DNA from: Amnibacterium endophyticum
GTDB taxonomy: Bacteria; Actinomycetota; Actinomycetes; Actinomycetales; Microbacteriaceae
Direction: 5' to 3'
Length of the DNA stretch: 64,000 nt
NCBI RefSeq assembly: GCF_042680685.1
Contig: NZ_JBHUEA010000007.1
Coordinates: 1-64,000 of the forward strand
The translations under genes were made by a program, and so were the position numbers. The notes under the pieces are model-generated. The model had not been told where the DNA came from and searched no databases. It saw nothing but the letters and a program-made list of their open reading frames with translations. Of the stretch, positions 41,127-49,292 are shown one piece after another. The stretch's first letter is position 1. The number at the start of each line of letters is the position of its first letter.

Positions 41127-42118
41127 CAGGCAGACCCTTCCGCGCGCTCGGCGGCCTCCTCGGCCGCCGCCTTCTCGAAGTCCTCGTCGAGCACGCTGTC
41201 GTCGCCGAGGTCCTTGTCGTGGTGCGAGCCCAGGTAGGCGTCCACGACGGCCTGGTGCTCCATGACCGTGGCGGGCGGCCCCTCGGCGACGATGCGCCCC
41301 TCGGCCATGACCACGACCCAGTCGGAGATGTGCCGGACCATGTGCATGTCGTGCTCGACGAACAGCACGGTGGTGCCGCGGTCGCGCAGGTCCTGGATGT
41401 GCCCGAGCAGCGACTGCGTCAGCGCCGGGTTCACGCCCGCCATCGGCTCGTCGAGCATGATCATCGCCGGGTCGCTCATGAGCGCCCGGGCCATCTCGAG
41501 CAGCTTGCGCTGCCCGCCGGACAGGCTGCCCGCGTAGTCGTCCTTCTTCGCGTCCAGCTTGAAGCGGGCGAGCAGCTCGTCGGCCTTCTCGCGGATCTCC
41601 GCCTCGCGCTTGCGCCAGGCCGGCCGCGCCAGCGATGTGAGCAGCCGCTCCCCCGGCTGGCTCTGCGAGCCGATGAGCATGTTGTCCATGACCGTCATCG
41701 CCTCGAGCGCCTTGGTCAGCTGGAAGGTCCGCACCATCCCGGACTCGGCGACCTTGTACGCGCTGGTGGCCGTCAGGCTGCGGCCCTGGAACCGCCAGCC
41801 CGCGAAGGGGCCCGCGCCGCCGCCGAAGCGCGGCTTCGCAGAGTTCGGCCGGTCGAACCCGGTGATGAGGTTGAAGAAGGTCGTCTTCCCCGCACCGTTG
41901 GGGCCGATCAGCGCGGTGATCGCCCCCCGCTGCACCTCGAGGTGGTCGACGTCCACCGCGGTCATGCCGCCGAAGCGGCGCACCACGTGGTCGACCGCCA
42001 GGATCGGCTGCGGCTTGGCGCTGCCGGGCTCCTGCGGCACCTGGTCGAGCTCGGCGCGCAGCGCCTGCCGGTCGTACGGGTAGTCCGCGTCGGACGCGCG
42101 GACGGCGGTCTCGGTCAT
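41126..42118 (-). CDS. livG: Branched-chain amino acid ABC transporter ATPase LivG
   Basis: A 330-residue LivG-type ATPase. Walker A is ALIGPNGAGKTT, signature SLSGGQRKLLEMARAL, Walker B AMIMLDEPMAGVNP, H-loop VLFVEHDM. It is longer than usual because of an N-terminal extension of about 45 residues and an acidic C-terminal tail (about 300-330, DSVLDEDFEKAAAEEAAERAE). Part of the liv operon. Confidence 0.93.
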   Translation of the reverse strand: MTETAVRASDADYPYDRQALRAELDQVPQEPGSAKPQPILAVDHVVRRFGGMTAVDVDHLEVQRGAITALIGPNGAGKTTFFNLITGFDRPNSAKPRFGGGAGPFAGWRFQGRSLTATSAYKVAESGMVRTFQLTKALEAMTVMDNMLIGSQSQPGERLLTSLARPAWRKREAEIREKADELLARFKLDAKKDDYAGSLSGGQRKLLEMARALMSDPAMIMLDEPMAGVNPALTQSLLGHIQDLRDRGTTVLFVEHDMHMVRHISDWVVVMAEGRIVAEGPPATVMEHQAVVDAYLGSHHDKDLGDDSVLDEDFEKAAAEEAAERAEGSA

Positions 42119-42142
42119 CGGAACGCTCCCTGCCGCTGCGGT

Positions 42143-43129
42143 TCAGTCACCGAACCGCAGCTCCTTCTTGTTCCCCAGGATGCCCTGCGGGCGGAAGATC
42201 ACGAGCAGCATCAGCCCGATCCCGACCAGGATGAACGTGATCTGCGGGATCTGCTGCGCGCTGACGATGGTCGTCGGCACGAACTCGCCGACGAACGCCT
42301 GCAGCGCCGAGATGATGATGAAGTACAGGATCACCCCGACGACCGGCCCGAAGACCGTCGCGGCGCCGCCGAGCAGCAGGCCCGTGTAGAGCAGGAACGT
42401 CGTCGTGCGACCGAGCGAGTCGGGCTGCACGGACGCGGACAGCACGTAGACCATCCCGCCGAGCGCGCCGATCGCGCCGCCGAGCACGAGGCTCTGCATC
42501 TTGTACAGGTAGACGTTCTTGCCGAGGCTGCGCATGGCGTCCTCGTCCTCGCGGATGCCGCGCAGCACCCGGCCCCACGGGCTGTGCATGAGCAGCAGCA
42601 CGAGCACCACGGCCAGTCCGACGAGGCCCCAGCCCACGATCCGCAGCCACCAGCTGTCACCGGCGCTGAGCGGGTAGGTGTACGGGCCGATCGTGAACGT
42701 GCCGGACGGGCCGAACGGCGACAGCGCGGTGAAGGCCGGCTGGTACTGGCTGCCCTGGATGCCCGCGACGCCGCCGGTGACCGGCGCGAGCGCCTGGTCG
42801 CCGCCGACGATCCGCACGATCTCGGCCGCGGCGATCGTCACGATCGCCAGGTAGTCGCCGCGCAGCTTCAGCGTCGGCAGGCCGAGGATGAACGCGAAGA
42901 TCACCGCCGCGAGCACGCCCGCGATCACCCCGAGCACGAAGCTGCCGGTGTAGCGGATCGTGAGCGCGAGCCCGTAGGCGCCGAGCAGCATGAAGCCGGC
43001 CTGACCGATGTTCACGAGGCCCGTGTACCCGAAGTGGATGTTGAGGCCGATCGCCGCCAGCGCGAAGGCTGCGGTCACCGACGACAGGATCTGCGCCCCG
43101 AAGCCGACGAAGAGGTCTGAGATGAACAT
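42143..43129 (-). CDS. livM: Branched-chain amino acid ABC transporter permease LivM
   Basis: A 328-residue polytopic permease. IGLNIHFGYTGLVNIGQAGFMLLGAY and LPTLKLRGDYLAIVTIAAAEIVR are LivM signatures, and SPWGRVLRGIREDEDAMRSLGKNVYLYKM is the coupling-helix region. It ends IFRPQGILGNKKELRFGD. It starts 10 bases after livH. Confidence 0.93.
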   Translation of the reverse strand: MFISDLFVGFGAQILSSVTAAFALAAIGLNIHFGYTGLVNIGQAGFMLLGAYGLALTIRYTGSFVLGVIAGVLAAVIFAFILGLPTLKLRGDYLAIVTIAAAEIVRIVGGDQALAPVTGGVAGIQGSQYQPAFTALSPFGPSGTFTIGPYTYPLSAGDSWWLRIVGWGLVGLAVVLVLLLMHSPWGRVLRGIREDEDAMRSLGKNVYLYKMQSLVLGGAIGALGGMVYVLSASVQPDSLGRTTTFLLYTGLLLGGAATVFGPVVGVILYFIIISALQAFVGEFVPTTIVSAQQIPQITFILVGIGLMLLVIFRPQGILGNKKELRFGD

Positions 43130-43139
43130 GGGACGCCCT

Positions 43140-44567
43140 TCAGCCGACGCGTTCCTTCCGGCCCAGGATGCCCTGGGGCCGGAAGATCAGGACCACGATG
43201 AGGATCAGCAGCGCGGTCGCGTACTTGACGTTGTTGGACAGGAACAGGGTCGACAGCTGCACGACCAGGCCGATCACGAGCGACCCGACCAGAGCGCCGA
43301 ACGCGGTGCCGAGTCCGCCCAGGGTGACCGCCGCGAAGAGCAGCAGCAGCAGGGCGACGCCGGTGCTCCAGGAGACGCCGCCGTACACGAGGCCGTAGAG
43401 GACGCCGGAGAGTCCCGCGAGCCCCATCGCCACGGTCCAGATCACGCGGATGACGAAGTCCACGTCGATACCGGAGGCGGCGGCGAGCGCCCGGTTGTCG
43501 GCGACCGCGCGGGCCGCCCGGCCGAGCCGGGTCCGCTGCAGCGCGAGACCGACGAGCACGAGCACCACGATCGAGACGAGCATCGACCAGTACGCGGCGG
43601 GCGTGATGTCGAGCGGTCCCGTGTTGCGCTGGATGCTGTTCGACACCGGCAGGACCTGCGGGCCGAACAGGTACTGGAACAGGTACTGGGCCGCGAGCGA
43701 CAGACCGATGGTGACGACCATCAGCTGCGTCAGGGGCAGCCCCTTGCGTCTGAGCGGCGACCAGAGCAACCGGTCCTGCACGTAGCCCGTCGCGGCGCAG
43801 CAGATCACCGCCAGCACGGTGGCGAGCACGAAGGGCAGCCCGAGCTGGATGGCGAAGAGGTAGCCGAGCAGGCCGCCGAGCGTCACCTGCTCCGCGTGCG
43901 CGAAGTTCGACAGGCCCGTGGTGCCGTAGATCAACGACAGGCCGATCGCGGCGAGGGCGAGCAGCAGGCCGAGCAGCAGCCCCTGCGACACCTGGCGCCA
44001 GGCGCGGGCGAGGAACGAGTTGTTCTGCTGCGTCCCCGTCGCCTCCGAGCCGCTGAAGGTGCCCTCGAGCGGGAAGAAGGCGGCGCGGAGCGCGCCGACG
44101 ACGGCCTGGACCTGGCGGGTGTTCTCCGGCGCGGTGACCCCGTTCGGCAGCGTGCCGCGGTTCACCGTGAGGTTGTAGGTGCCGCTCTCGCTGACCTTGA
44201 AGGCGAACTGCCCGGTCGCGGTGGAGGTGGCGGTGGCGGTGTCGCCGGAGGAGGTGCTCACGGCCACCCGCACGCCCTTGACGGCGTTCCCGTTGCCGTC
44301 GCGGAGGGTGCCGGCGATGCAGCCCGACCCCGCGTCGACGCGGCAGGGCGGTGCGACGGCCTGGATGGTGGCGTTCTCGACGACGCTGGCCGAGGGGCTC
44401 GGCGTCGGGCTCCCCGTCACGGACGAGCTGGGCGTCGGCGACGGCGTCGTCGCGGCGGTGGCGGGGGCCGCTCCGGTCAGCACCGCGAGCGCGGCGCCGA
44501 GCAGGGCGAGCAGGAGGATCAGCGGGTTGGCCCGGCGGGTGCGGGCGTTACGGACGGAAGAAGGCAC
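43140..44567 (-). CDS. livH: LivH permease with an N-terminal secreted Ig-like extension
   Basis: A 475-residue protein. The C-terminal 290 residues are a normal LivH permease (LAAIGLSLIYGTTGLSNFAHAEQVTLGGLLGY through IFRPQGILGRKERVG). The N-terminal 180 residues are extra: a signal sequence (about 14-38), a Pro/Ser/Thr linker, and a domain (about 75-165) with CRVDAGSGCIAGTLRDGNGNAVKGVRVAVST and TGQFAFKVSESGTYNLTVNRG. That resembles the carboxypeptidase-regulatory/Cna-B beta-sandwich fold. The extension should lie outside the cell, next to the LivK docking face. The GTG start has livK 89 bases upstream. Confidence 0.9.
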   Translation of the reverse strand: MPSSVRNARTRRANPLILLLALLGAALAVLTGAAPATAATTPSPTPSSSVTGSPTPSPSASVVENATIQAVAPPCRVDAGSGCIAGTLRDGNGNAVKGVRVAVSTSSGDTATATSTATGQFAFKVSESGTYNLTVNRGTLPNGVTAPENTRQVQAVVGALRAAFFPLEGTFSGSEATGTQQNNSFLARAWRQVSQGLLLGLLLALAAIGLSLIYGTTGLSNFAHAEQVTLGGLLGYLFAIQLGLPFVLATVLAVICCAATGYVQDRLLWSPLRRKGLPLTQLMVVTIGLSLAAQYLFQYLFGPQVLPVSNSIQRNTGPLDITPAAYWSMLVSIVVLVLVGLALQRTRLGRAARAVADNRALAAASGIDVDFVIRVIWTVAMGLAGLSGVLYGLVYGGVSWSTGVALLLLLFAAVTLGGLGTAFGALVGSLVIGLVVQLSTLFLSNNVKYATALLILIVVLIFRPQGILGRKERVG

Positions 44568-44608
44568 GGCGGCGCTCCGCTCGGTCGTGGACGGGCAGGA
44601 CCGGGATC

Positions 44609-44641
44609 GGGGCCGGGCCGGCGTGATGCCGGCCGGGCCCC
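44609..44641 (-). terminator. Hairpin between livK and livH, likely partial terminator
   Basis: Arms 44609-44622 and 44628-44641 form a 14-bp stem with one mismatch around a 5-base loop, 15 bases after the livK stop. It would allow more livK than permease mRNA, a common way to overproduce the binding protein. Confidence 0.6.
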
Positions 44642-44656
44642 GTGTTCATCCCCTGA

Positions 44657-46033
44657 TCAGCCCTTGACGGCCTGGAGGAACTTGCTGGGCGACTTGCCCT
44701 CGTACTGGTAGATCGAGATGTAGCCGGTCGAGGGGTCGTGGTCCTCGTTCAGCGGACCGATGCCCGAGTAGCCCTGGAACCAGATGTTCTTGGTCCCGCC
44801 CTTCAGCAGGTCGAGGCAGTCCTTGTAGGTCTTGCAGACCTTGCCGTTCTCGGAACCGGTGACCGGCAGGATGTTCTCCTGGATCGTGGCCGGGTCGGAG
44901 GAACCGCCCCGCTGGGCGGCGAGCGCCATGATCATCGTGGCGTCGTAGGACTCGGCGCCGTACCCGAAGGCCGTGATCGGCTTCGCGTTCGGCTCGTTCT
45001 TCTTGTACCAGCCGGTCAGCAGGTTCTTCAGGTCCTCGGAGGGGTTCGCGCCCTGCGTGGCGCCCTTCGCACCCGTCAGGTCGGGCTGGCTGGAGGTGTC
45101 CTTGCCGTTCGCGTCCTTCGAGTAGTCGTTCAGGTTGCCGTCCACGAAGTAGGCGTTCTTGAAGTCGAAGTTCGCGGAGGCCAGCGCCGGGAGGATCTGG
45201 TACGTCTGCGCGAAGGCGATGATGACGAGCGAGTCGGGGTTCGTCGCGAGGGCGTCGGAGACGATGCCGCTGAAGTTGGTCTCGGTCGACGGGAACTCCT
45301 GGCCCTTGCCCTTGGCGCCGTAGACGACCGAGCCGCCGGCCTCCTCGATCGCCTTCTGCGTCGCGTCGCGGAGGTTGGTGCCGTACGCGTCGTTGAAGAC
45401 GAGGATCGCGGTCTTGCTGTGGCCGTCGGTGACGATCTGCTGGCCGAGCGCGTTGCCCTCGACCGTGTTGTTCGGCGCGTCGCGGAAGTACCACTTCGAG
45501 GCGCCCGACAGCTCGTCCGCGGTGTTCGCCGGGGAGAACATCACGGTGCTCTGCGCCTCGACGGTCGGCAGCACGTTCAGCGTGACGCTGGACGACTCCG
45601 CACCGAGGATCGCCGACACGTTCGCGGCGAGCAGCTTCTTGACGTTGTTGAGCCCGATGGTCGGGTTGTCGGTGTCGCTCGAGTCGACGCCGAGGACGCA
45701 GGGGGCCTCGCCGTTCACCCCGCCGGCGGCGGCGATCTCGGACAGCGCCTGGCCGGAGCCGGCCACGGCGGCCGGGCCGAGGAAGGCGAGCGAGCCGGTC
45801 AGCGGCAGGAAGGTGCCGAGCTTGAAGGTCGTCTTCTCGTCCTCGTTGCCCGTGCAGGTCGCAACGGCCGGGAGCGCCTCGGCGCTGGTGGACGCCGAGG
45901 AGGACGCGCCGGTGGACGGAGCGGCGCTGTTGCCGCTCTGGGAGGTGCCGGAGCAGGCGGCGAGACTGATCGCGGCCGTGGCGCCGATGGCGAGGGCGGC
46001 GAGGCGGCGGCCCTGACGCAGGTGTCCAAGCAT
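44657..46033 (-). CDS. livK: Branched-chain amino acid binding lipoprotein LivK
   Basis: A 458-residue substrate-binding protein. Signal peptide with lipobox LAAC (about residues 24-27), Ser/Thr linker, then a periplasmic binding fold type I (FKLGTFLPLTGSLAFLGPAAVAG, YGTNLRDATQKAIEEAGG, IIAFAQTYQILPAL). The ligand could be branched-chain amino acids, other amino acids or urea-like solutes; the liv operon order favours amino acids. A GAAGGAT site precedes the ATG. Confidence 0.92.
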   Translation of the reverse strand: MLGHLRQGRRLAALAIGATAAISLAACSGTSQSGNSAAPSTGASSSASTSAEALPAVATCTGNEDEKTTFKLGTFLPLTGSLAFLGPAAVAGSGQALSEIAAAGGVNGEAPCVLGVDSSDTDNPTIGLNNVKKLLAANVSAILGAESSSVTLNVLPTVEAQSTVMFSPANTADELSGASKWYFRDAPNNTVEGNALGQQIVTDGHSKTAILVFNDAYGTNLRDATQKAIEEAGGSVVYGAKGKGQEFPSTETNFSGIVSDALATNPDSLVIIAFAQTYQILPALASANFDFKNAYFVDGNLNDYSKDANGKDTSSQPDLTGAKGATQGANPSEDLKNLLTGWYKKNEPNAKPITAFGYGAESYDATMIMALAAQRGGSSDPATIQENILPVTGSENGKVCKTYKDCLDLLKGGTKNIWFQGYSGIGPLNEDHDPSTGYISIYQYEGKSPSKFLQAVKG

Positions 46034-46092
46034 TCGGATCCTTCAGTTCTGTCGTGTGATGGCAGACGCGCCCTGGGGAGCACGGTGCGGCA

Positions 46093-46098
46093 ACCGTA
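46093..46098 (-). promoter_or_regulatory. -10 element of the liv operon
   Basis: TACGGT on the minus strand about 60 bases before the livK ATG. Upstream are TTGGAAC and GGAAACA segments that could form a regulator site, but the pattern is too weak to name. Confidence 0.35.
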
Positions 46099-46178
46099 GG
46101 GATGCCGTGTTCCAAGCATGTTTCCAGAATGGGCGGATACGGCCCATCGTTAGCAATCCGTGACCCTCGAAGCAGGGG

Positions 46179-47102
46179 TCACGCGATCGGGACGGGCGCC
46201 GCCCTGCGGCGGAGTCCGCCGTGCAGGAGGGTCTCGCCGACGAGCAGCACCAGTGCCGTCCAGACCAGTGCGAAGCCGGCCCAGCGCCCGGGCGACATCG
46301 GCTCGTGCAGCAGGAACACGCCGGTCGCGAACTGCAGGATCGGCGCCAGGTACTGCAGGAAGCCGGCGACGGACAGCGGCAGCCGTCGCGTCGACGACGC
46401 GAACAGCAGGAGGGGCACCGCGGTCCCGACGCCCGCGGAGGCCAGCATGAGGCTCGGGTACCACCCCGCCGTCCCGAACGCGAGCCCGGAGCCGAGGCCC
46501 AGGACGAGCAGCTGCACGACCGCCACCGGCGCGAGCCAGACCGTCTCGAGCGTCAGCCCGGACAGCGGGTCGACGCGGGCGCCGGCCCGCTTCTTCACGA
46601 GGCCGTAGAGCCCGAACGAGAAGGCGAGGCCGAGCGAGATCAGCGGCGGCGTGCCGCCTTCGACGCCGAGCACCACGACGGCGATCGCGCTGACGGCGAC
46701 CGCGGCCCACTGCCCGGGGCGCAGCCGCTCCCGCAGCACCACGACGCCGAGCAGCACGGTGACGATCGGGTTGATGAAGTAGCCGAGGGCCGCCTCCACG
46801 ACGTGCCCGGTGGTGGTGGCGCCGACGTAGATGGTCCAGTTGATGTAGACGAGCGCACCGGCGAGCCCGAAGAGCAGCGCCGCTCGCCGGTCGTGCAGCA
46901 CCGCGCGGAGGCGCTGCCAGGATCGCGTCGCGACGATCAGCAGCGCGCAGAAGACGAGGGAGAAGAGGATGCGCCAGCCGACGATCTCGAACGGGCCGGC
47001 GGGGCGCATCTGCAGGAAGTAGACGGGCATCGCGCCCCAGAGGGCGTAGGCGCCGATCCCGTAGGCGAGACCGGCTCGTCGCGAGCTGGTCTCGTCGGGC
47101 AC
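46179..47102 (-). CDS. rarD: EamA family transporter RarD
   Basis: A 307-residue protein with ten membrane helices in two EamA repeats. It starts RAGLAYGIGAYALWGAMPVYFLQM and contains LVYINWTIYVGATTTGHVVEAALGYFINP, the RarD signature. Substrates of RarD are not well known; the original chloramphenicol-sensitivity link is weak. GTG start six bases after TAGCGT, so leaderless. Confidence 0.9.
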   Translation of the reverse strand: MPDETSSRRAGLAYGIGAYALWGAMPVYFLQMRPAGPFEIVGWRILFSLVFCALLIVATRSWQRLRAVLHDRRAALLFGLAGALVYINWTIYVGATTTGHVVEAALGYFINPIVTVLLGVVVLRERLRPGQWAAVAVSAIAVVVLGVEGGTPPLISLGLAFSFGLYGLVKKRAGARVDPLSGLTLETVWLAPVAVVQLLVLGLGSGLAFGTAGWYPSLMLASAGVGTAVPLLLFASSTRRLPLSVAGFLQYLAPILQFATGVFLLHEPMSPGRWAGFALVWTALVLLVGETLLHGGLRRRAAPVPIA

Positions 47103-47108
47103 CGGACG

Positions 47109-47114
47109 ACGCTA
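47109..47114 (-). promoter_or_regulatory. -10 element for leaderless rarD mRNA
   Basis: TAGCGT on the minus strand, then six bases and the GTG at 47102. Confidence 0.55.
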
Positions 47115-47189
47115 CTGCTGCGGGACGACGCCGGCCGTCCGCCGGCGCGCGCCGTCGTCATCGGGCGACGCGGACCGGCGGGAACGCGA

Positions 47190-47222
47190 GAAGGGGCCCG
47201 CGCCGTCGGCGCGAGCCCCTTC
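47190..47222 (-). terminator. Terminator after groES
   Basis: Arms 47190-47205 and 47207-47222 pair over about 15 positions with one wobble, starting 14 bases after the groES stop. It separates groES from rarD on the same strand. Confidence 0.65.
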
Positions 47223-47236
47223 CTGCTGATGCGTCG

Positions 47237-47533
47237 TCAGCGGACGACGACCGCCAGCACGTCGCGGGCGGAGAGGACCAGGTAGTCCTCGCCCGAGACC
47301 TTGACCTCGGTGCCGCCGTACTTGGAGTAGATGACGCGGTCGCCGACGGCGACGTCGAGCGGCACGCGGTTGCCGTTGTCGTCGATGCGGCCGGGGCCCA
47401 CGGCCACGACCTCGCCCTCCTGGGGCTTCTCCTTCGCGGTGTCCGGGATGACCAGGCCCGAGGCCGTGGTCTGCTCGGCGTCGACCTGGCTGATGACGAT
47501 GCGGTCCTCGAGCGGCTTGATGGAGACCGGCAC
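47237..47533 (-). CDS. groES: Co-chaperonin GroES
   Basis: A 98-residue Hsp10, the lid of the GroEL folding chamber. IKPLEDRIVISQVDAEQTTASGLVIPDTAKEKPQEGEVVAVGPG includes the mobile loop, and VGDRVIYSKYGGTEVKVSGEDYLVLSARDVLAVV ends it. GTG start at 47533 with AGAGGTGG upstream. It stands alone: no groEL follows, so groEL must lie elsewhere. Controlled by a perfect CIRCE operator. Confidence 0.96.
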   Translation of the reverse strand: MPVSIKPLEDRIVISQVDAEQTTASGLVIPDTAKEKPQEGEVVAVGPGRIDDNGNRVPLDVAVGDRVIYSKYGGTEVKVSGEDYLVLSARDVLAVVVR

Positions 47534-47606
47534 GGTCCACCTCTGCTTTCCGTGTATGGCGTGAACGTTCGTCGGCGCCCGGCTGGAGGCCGTTCGCCGG
47601 TCAGCG

Positions 47607-47637
47607 ATCCTACGCACCCCGCCTGGCACTCGTCCAA
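47607..47637 (-). promoter_or_regulatory. groES promoter
   Basis: TTGGAC (47632-47637) and TAGGAT (47607-47612) on the minus strand, 19 bases apart. The -35 lies inside the CIRCE spacer. Leader of about 70 bases before groES. Confidence 0.55.
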
Positions 47638-47649
47638 CCCGAGTGCCAG
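47623..47649. promoter_or_regulatory. CIRCE operator (HrcA site)
   Basis: CTGGCACTC, nine bases, GAGTGCCAG: a perfect 9-9-9 inverted repeat matching the CIRCE consensus TTAGCACTC-N9-GAGTGCTAA at most positions. HrcA binds such sites and represses chaperonin genes. It covers the -35 of groES and ends two bases before the -10 (47651-47656) of the divergent methyltransferase gene, so both promoters should be affected. Confidence 0.92.
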
Positions 47650-47650
47650 G

Positions 47651-47656
47651 TACGGT
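47651..47656 (+). promoter_or_regulatory. -10 element for leaderless methyltransferase mRNA
   Basis: TACGGT followed by seven bases and the GTG at 47664. CIRCE occupies the -35 region directly upstream. Confidence 0.55.
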
Positions 47657-47663
47657 GACGGCC

Positions 47664-48851
47664 GTGGAGCAGGCGGAGGCGGACCTCCTGATGAGCCCGC
47701 GGGGAGCCGCCGCGCTCGAGGCCGAGGCCGCGCTGCCGGGGACGCCCGATCCGTTCGCCCGCTCCGCGGCGCTGCGCCGGGCGGGCTTCTCGGCCGGCGA
47801 GACCGCCGCCCTGCTCACGCAGGCCGACCTGCGTCGGCGGGCCGCCGGGCGGCTCGGCCCGGATGCGGCGCGACTGCTGCTGACCCGGGCCGGGCTCGAG
47901 CAGGCGACCCGCCGCGAGGTCGCGGCGGAGCACGCGGCACGGGTGCGGGCCGCCGGCTTCGACGACGTCGTCGACCTGGGCTGCGGGATCGGGGGCGACG
48001 CGCTCGCCTTCGCGGCCGCGGGCCTCGCGGTGCGGGCCGTGGAGCGGGACCCGGTCACCGCTGCGCTCGCCCGGCACAACCTCGCCCCGTTCCCGGGCGC
48101 CCGCGTCGAGGTCGGCGAGGCCGAGACGACGGAGGCGGCGGACGGCGCCGCGGTCTGGCTCGACCCGGCGCGACGCACCGCCGGGCACTCCGACACCCGT
48201 CGCCTGCGCCCGGACGACTGGTCCCCGTCCCTCGACTTCGTCGCCGGGCTCCTCAGCGAGCGGGCCGCCGGGGTCAAGCTGGCGCCGGGCCTCGACCACG
48301 AGCTGATCCCGCCGGGCGTGGAGGCGCAGTGGGTGTCGAGCGGGCGCGAGGTCGCCGAGCTGGTGCTCTGGTCCGGCGGTCTCGCGCGGCCCGGCACCGG
48401 TCGCGCCGCGCTCGTGCTCGGCCGTGCCGGCGCCGCGGAGCTGACCGGGCCGGGTCCCGCGGTCGACGTGCCGCCGGGGCCGCTCGGCGGGGTCGTCGCG
48501 GAGCCCGACGGCGCGGTGATCCGGTCGGGCCTGCTCGGCGACCTGGCGCGGGCCACGGGCTCGCACCCGGTCGGGCCCGGCATCGCCTACCTGACCGGCG
48601 ATGCGATCGAGGCGTCGCCGTTCCTCGACCGCTTCGCCGTGGAGGCGGTGCTCCCCCTCGACCCGCGCCTCATCGCCCGCGAGCTGCGGGCGCGCGGGAT
48701 CGGGCGGCTCGAGGTCAAGAAGCGCGGCGTGGACCTCGAGCCGGCCGCGTTCCGGCGCCGGCTCGGCCTCAAGGGCGACGGCGAGGCGGTGCTCATCGCG
48801 ACGCGGACGATCAAGCGCCGCGTCGCGCTGCTGTGCCGCCGCCTCCGCTGA
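47664..48851 (+). CDS. Class I SAM methyltransferase with THUMP-like C-terminal domain
   Basis: A 395-residue protein. The SAM site is VVDLGCGIGGDALAFAAAGLAVRAVERD (about 101-128), followed by WLDPARRTAG. The C-terminal segment (about 300-395), with LLGDLARATGSHPVG, IAYLTGD and the basic GIGRLEVKKRGVDLEPAAFRRRL, matches the THUMP-like domain found in actinobacterial methyltransferases. Target unknown, probably RNA. The start is set by the TACGGT hexamer, and the promoter overlaps the groES CIRCE site. Confidence 0.85.
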   Translation: MEQAEADLLMSPRGAAALEAEAALPGTPDPFARSAALRRAGFSAGETAALLTQADLRRRAAGRLGPDAARLLLTRAGLEQATRREVAAEHAARVRAAGFDDVVDLGCGIGGDALAFAAAGLAVRAVERDPVTAALARHNLAPFPGARVEVGEAETTEAADGAAVWLDPARRTAGHSDTRRLRPDDWSPSLDFVAGLLSERAAGVKLAPGLDHELIPPGVEAQWVSSGREVAELVLWSGGLARPGTGRAALVLGRAGAAELTGPGPAVDVPPGPLGGVVAEPDGAVIRSGLLGDLARATGSHPVGPGIAYLTGDAIEASPFLDRFAVEAVLPLDPRLIARELRARGIGRLEVKKRGVDLEPAAFRRRLGLKGDGEAVLIATRTIKRRVALLCRRLR

Positions 48852-48871
48852 GCCGATGCCCGGGGGCGCGG

Positions 48872-49177
48872 TCAGGGGCTGGTCGAGAATCCGGAGTTGT
48901 TGACCGCGACCGCGAGTGCGACGAACCCGACGAACAGCAGCACGTAGCCGATCGTGAAGACGTAGCCGAGGATCGTGCCGGCGAGCGCGAGGCCGCGGCC
49001 CTGCTCCCCCGTGCGCTTGATCTGGCTGAGGGCGATGTGGCCGCAGATGATGCCGCCGGGCGCGACCACGAACGCGAGGACGAGCGCGATGATCGCGAGC
49101 ACGTTCGTGCGCCCCTGGGTGGACGGCGCCCCGGTGTAGGGGGTCGAGCTCGGGGGCGTGGGCTGGTAGTCGCTCAT
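48872..49177 (-). CDS. DUF4190 small membrane protein
   Basis: A 101-residue protein: a soluble Pro/Ser/Thr-rich N-terminus (MSDYQPTPPSSTPYTGAP), two membrane helices with the DUF4190 motif VLAIIALVLAFVVAPGGIICGHIALSQIKRTGEQGRGLALAGTILGY, and a short tail. The ATG at 49177 has GAGGAAG six bases upstream. Function unknown. Confidence 0.85.
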   Translation of the reverse strand: MSDYQPTPPSSTPYTGAPSTQGRTNVLAIIALVLAFVVAPGGIICGHIALSQIKRTGEQGRGLALAGTILGYVFTIGYVLLFVGFVALAVAVNNSGFSTSP

Positions 49178-49292
49178 GGCTTCCTCACGTGGGGACGGTC
49201 CGTCATGGTCCCAGCGCACGGAGCGGGGTGTCAACGGACCGAGGGGCCGTGTCCAGCGCGATCCGCGCCCGGTCCCGGGCGGAGCGCCGGCG

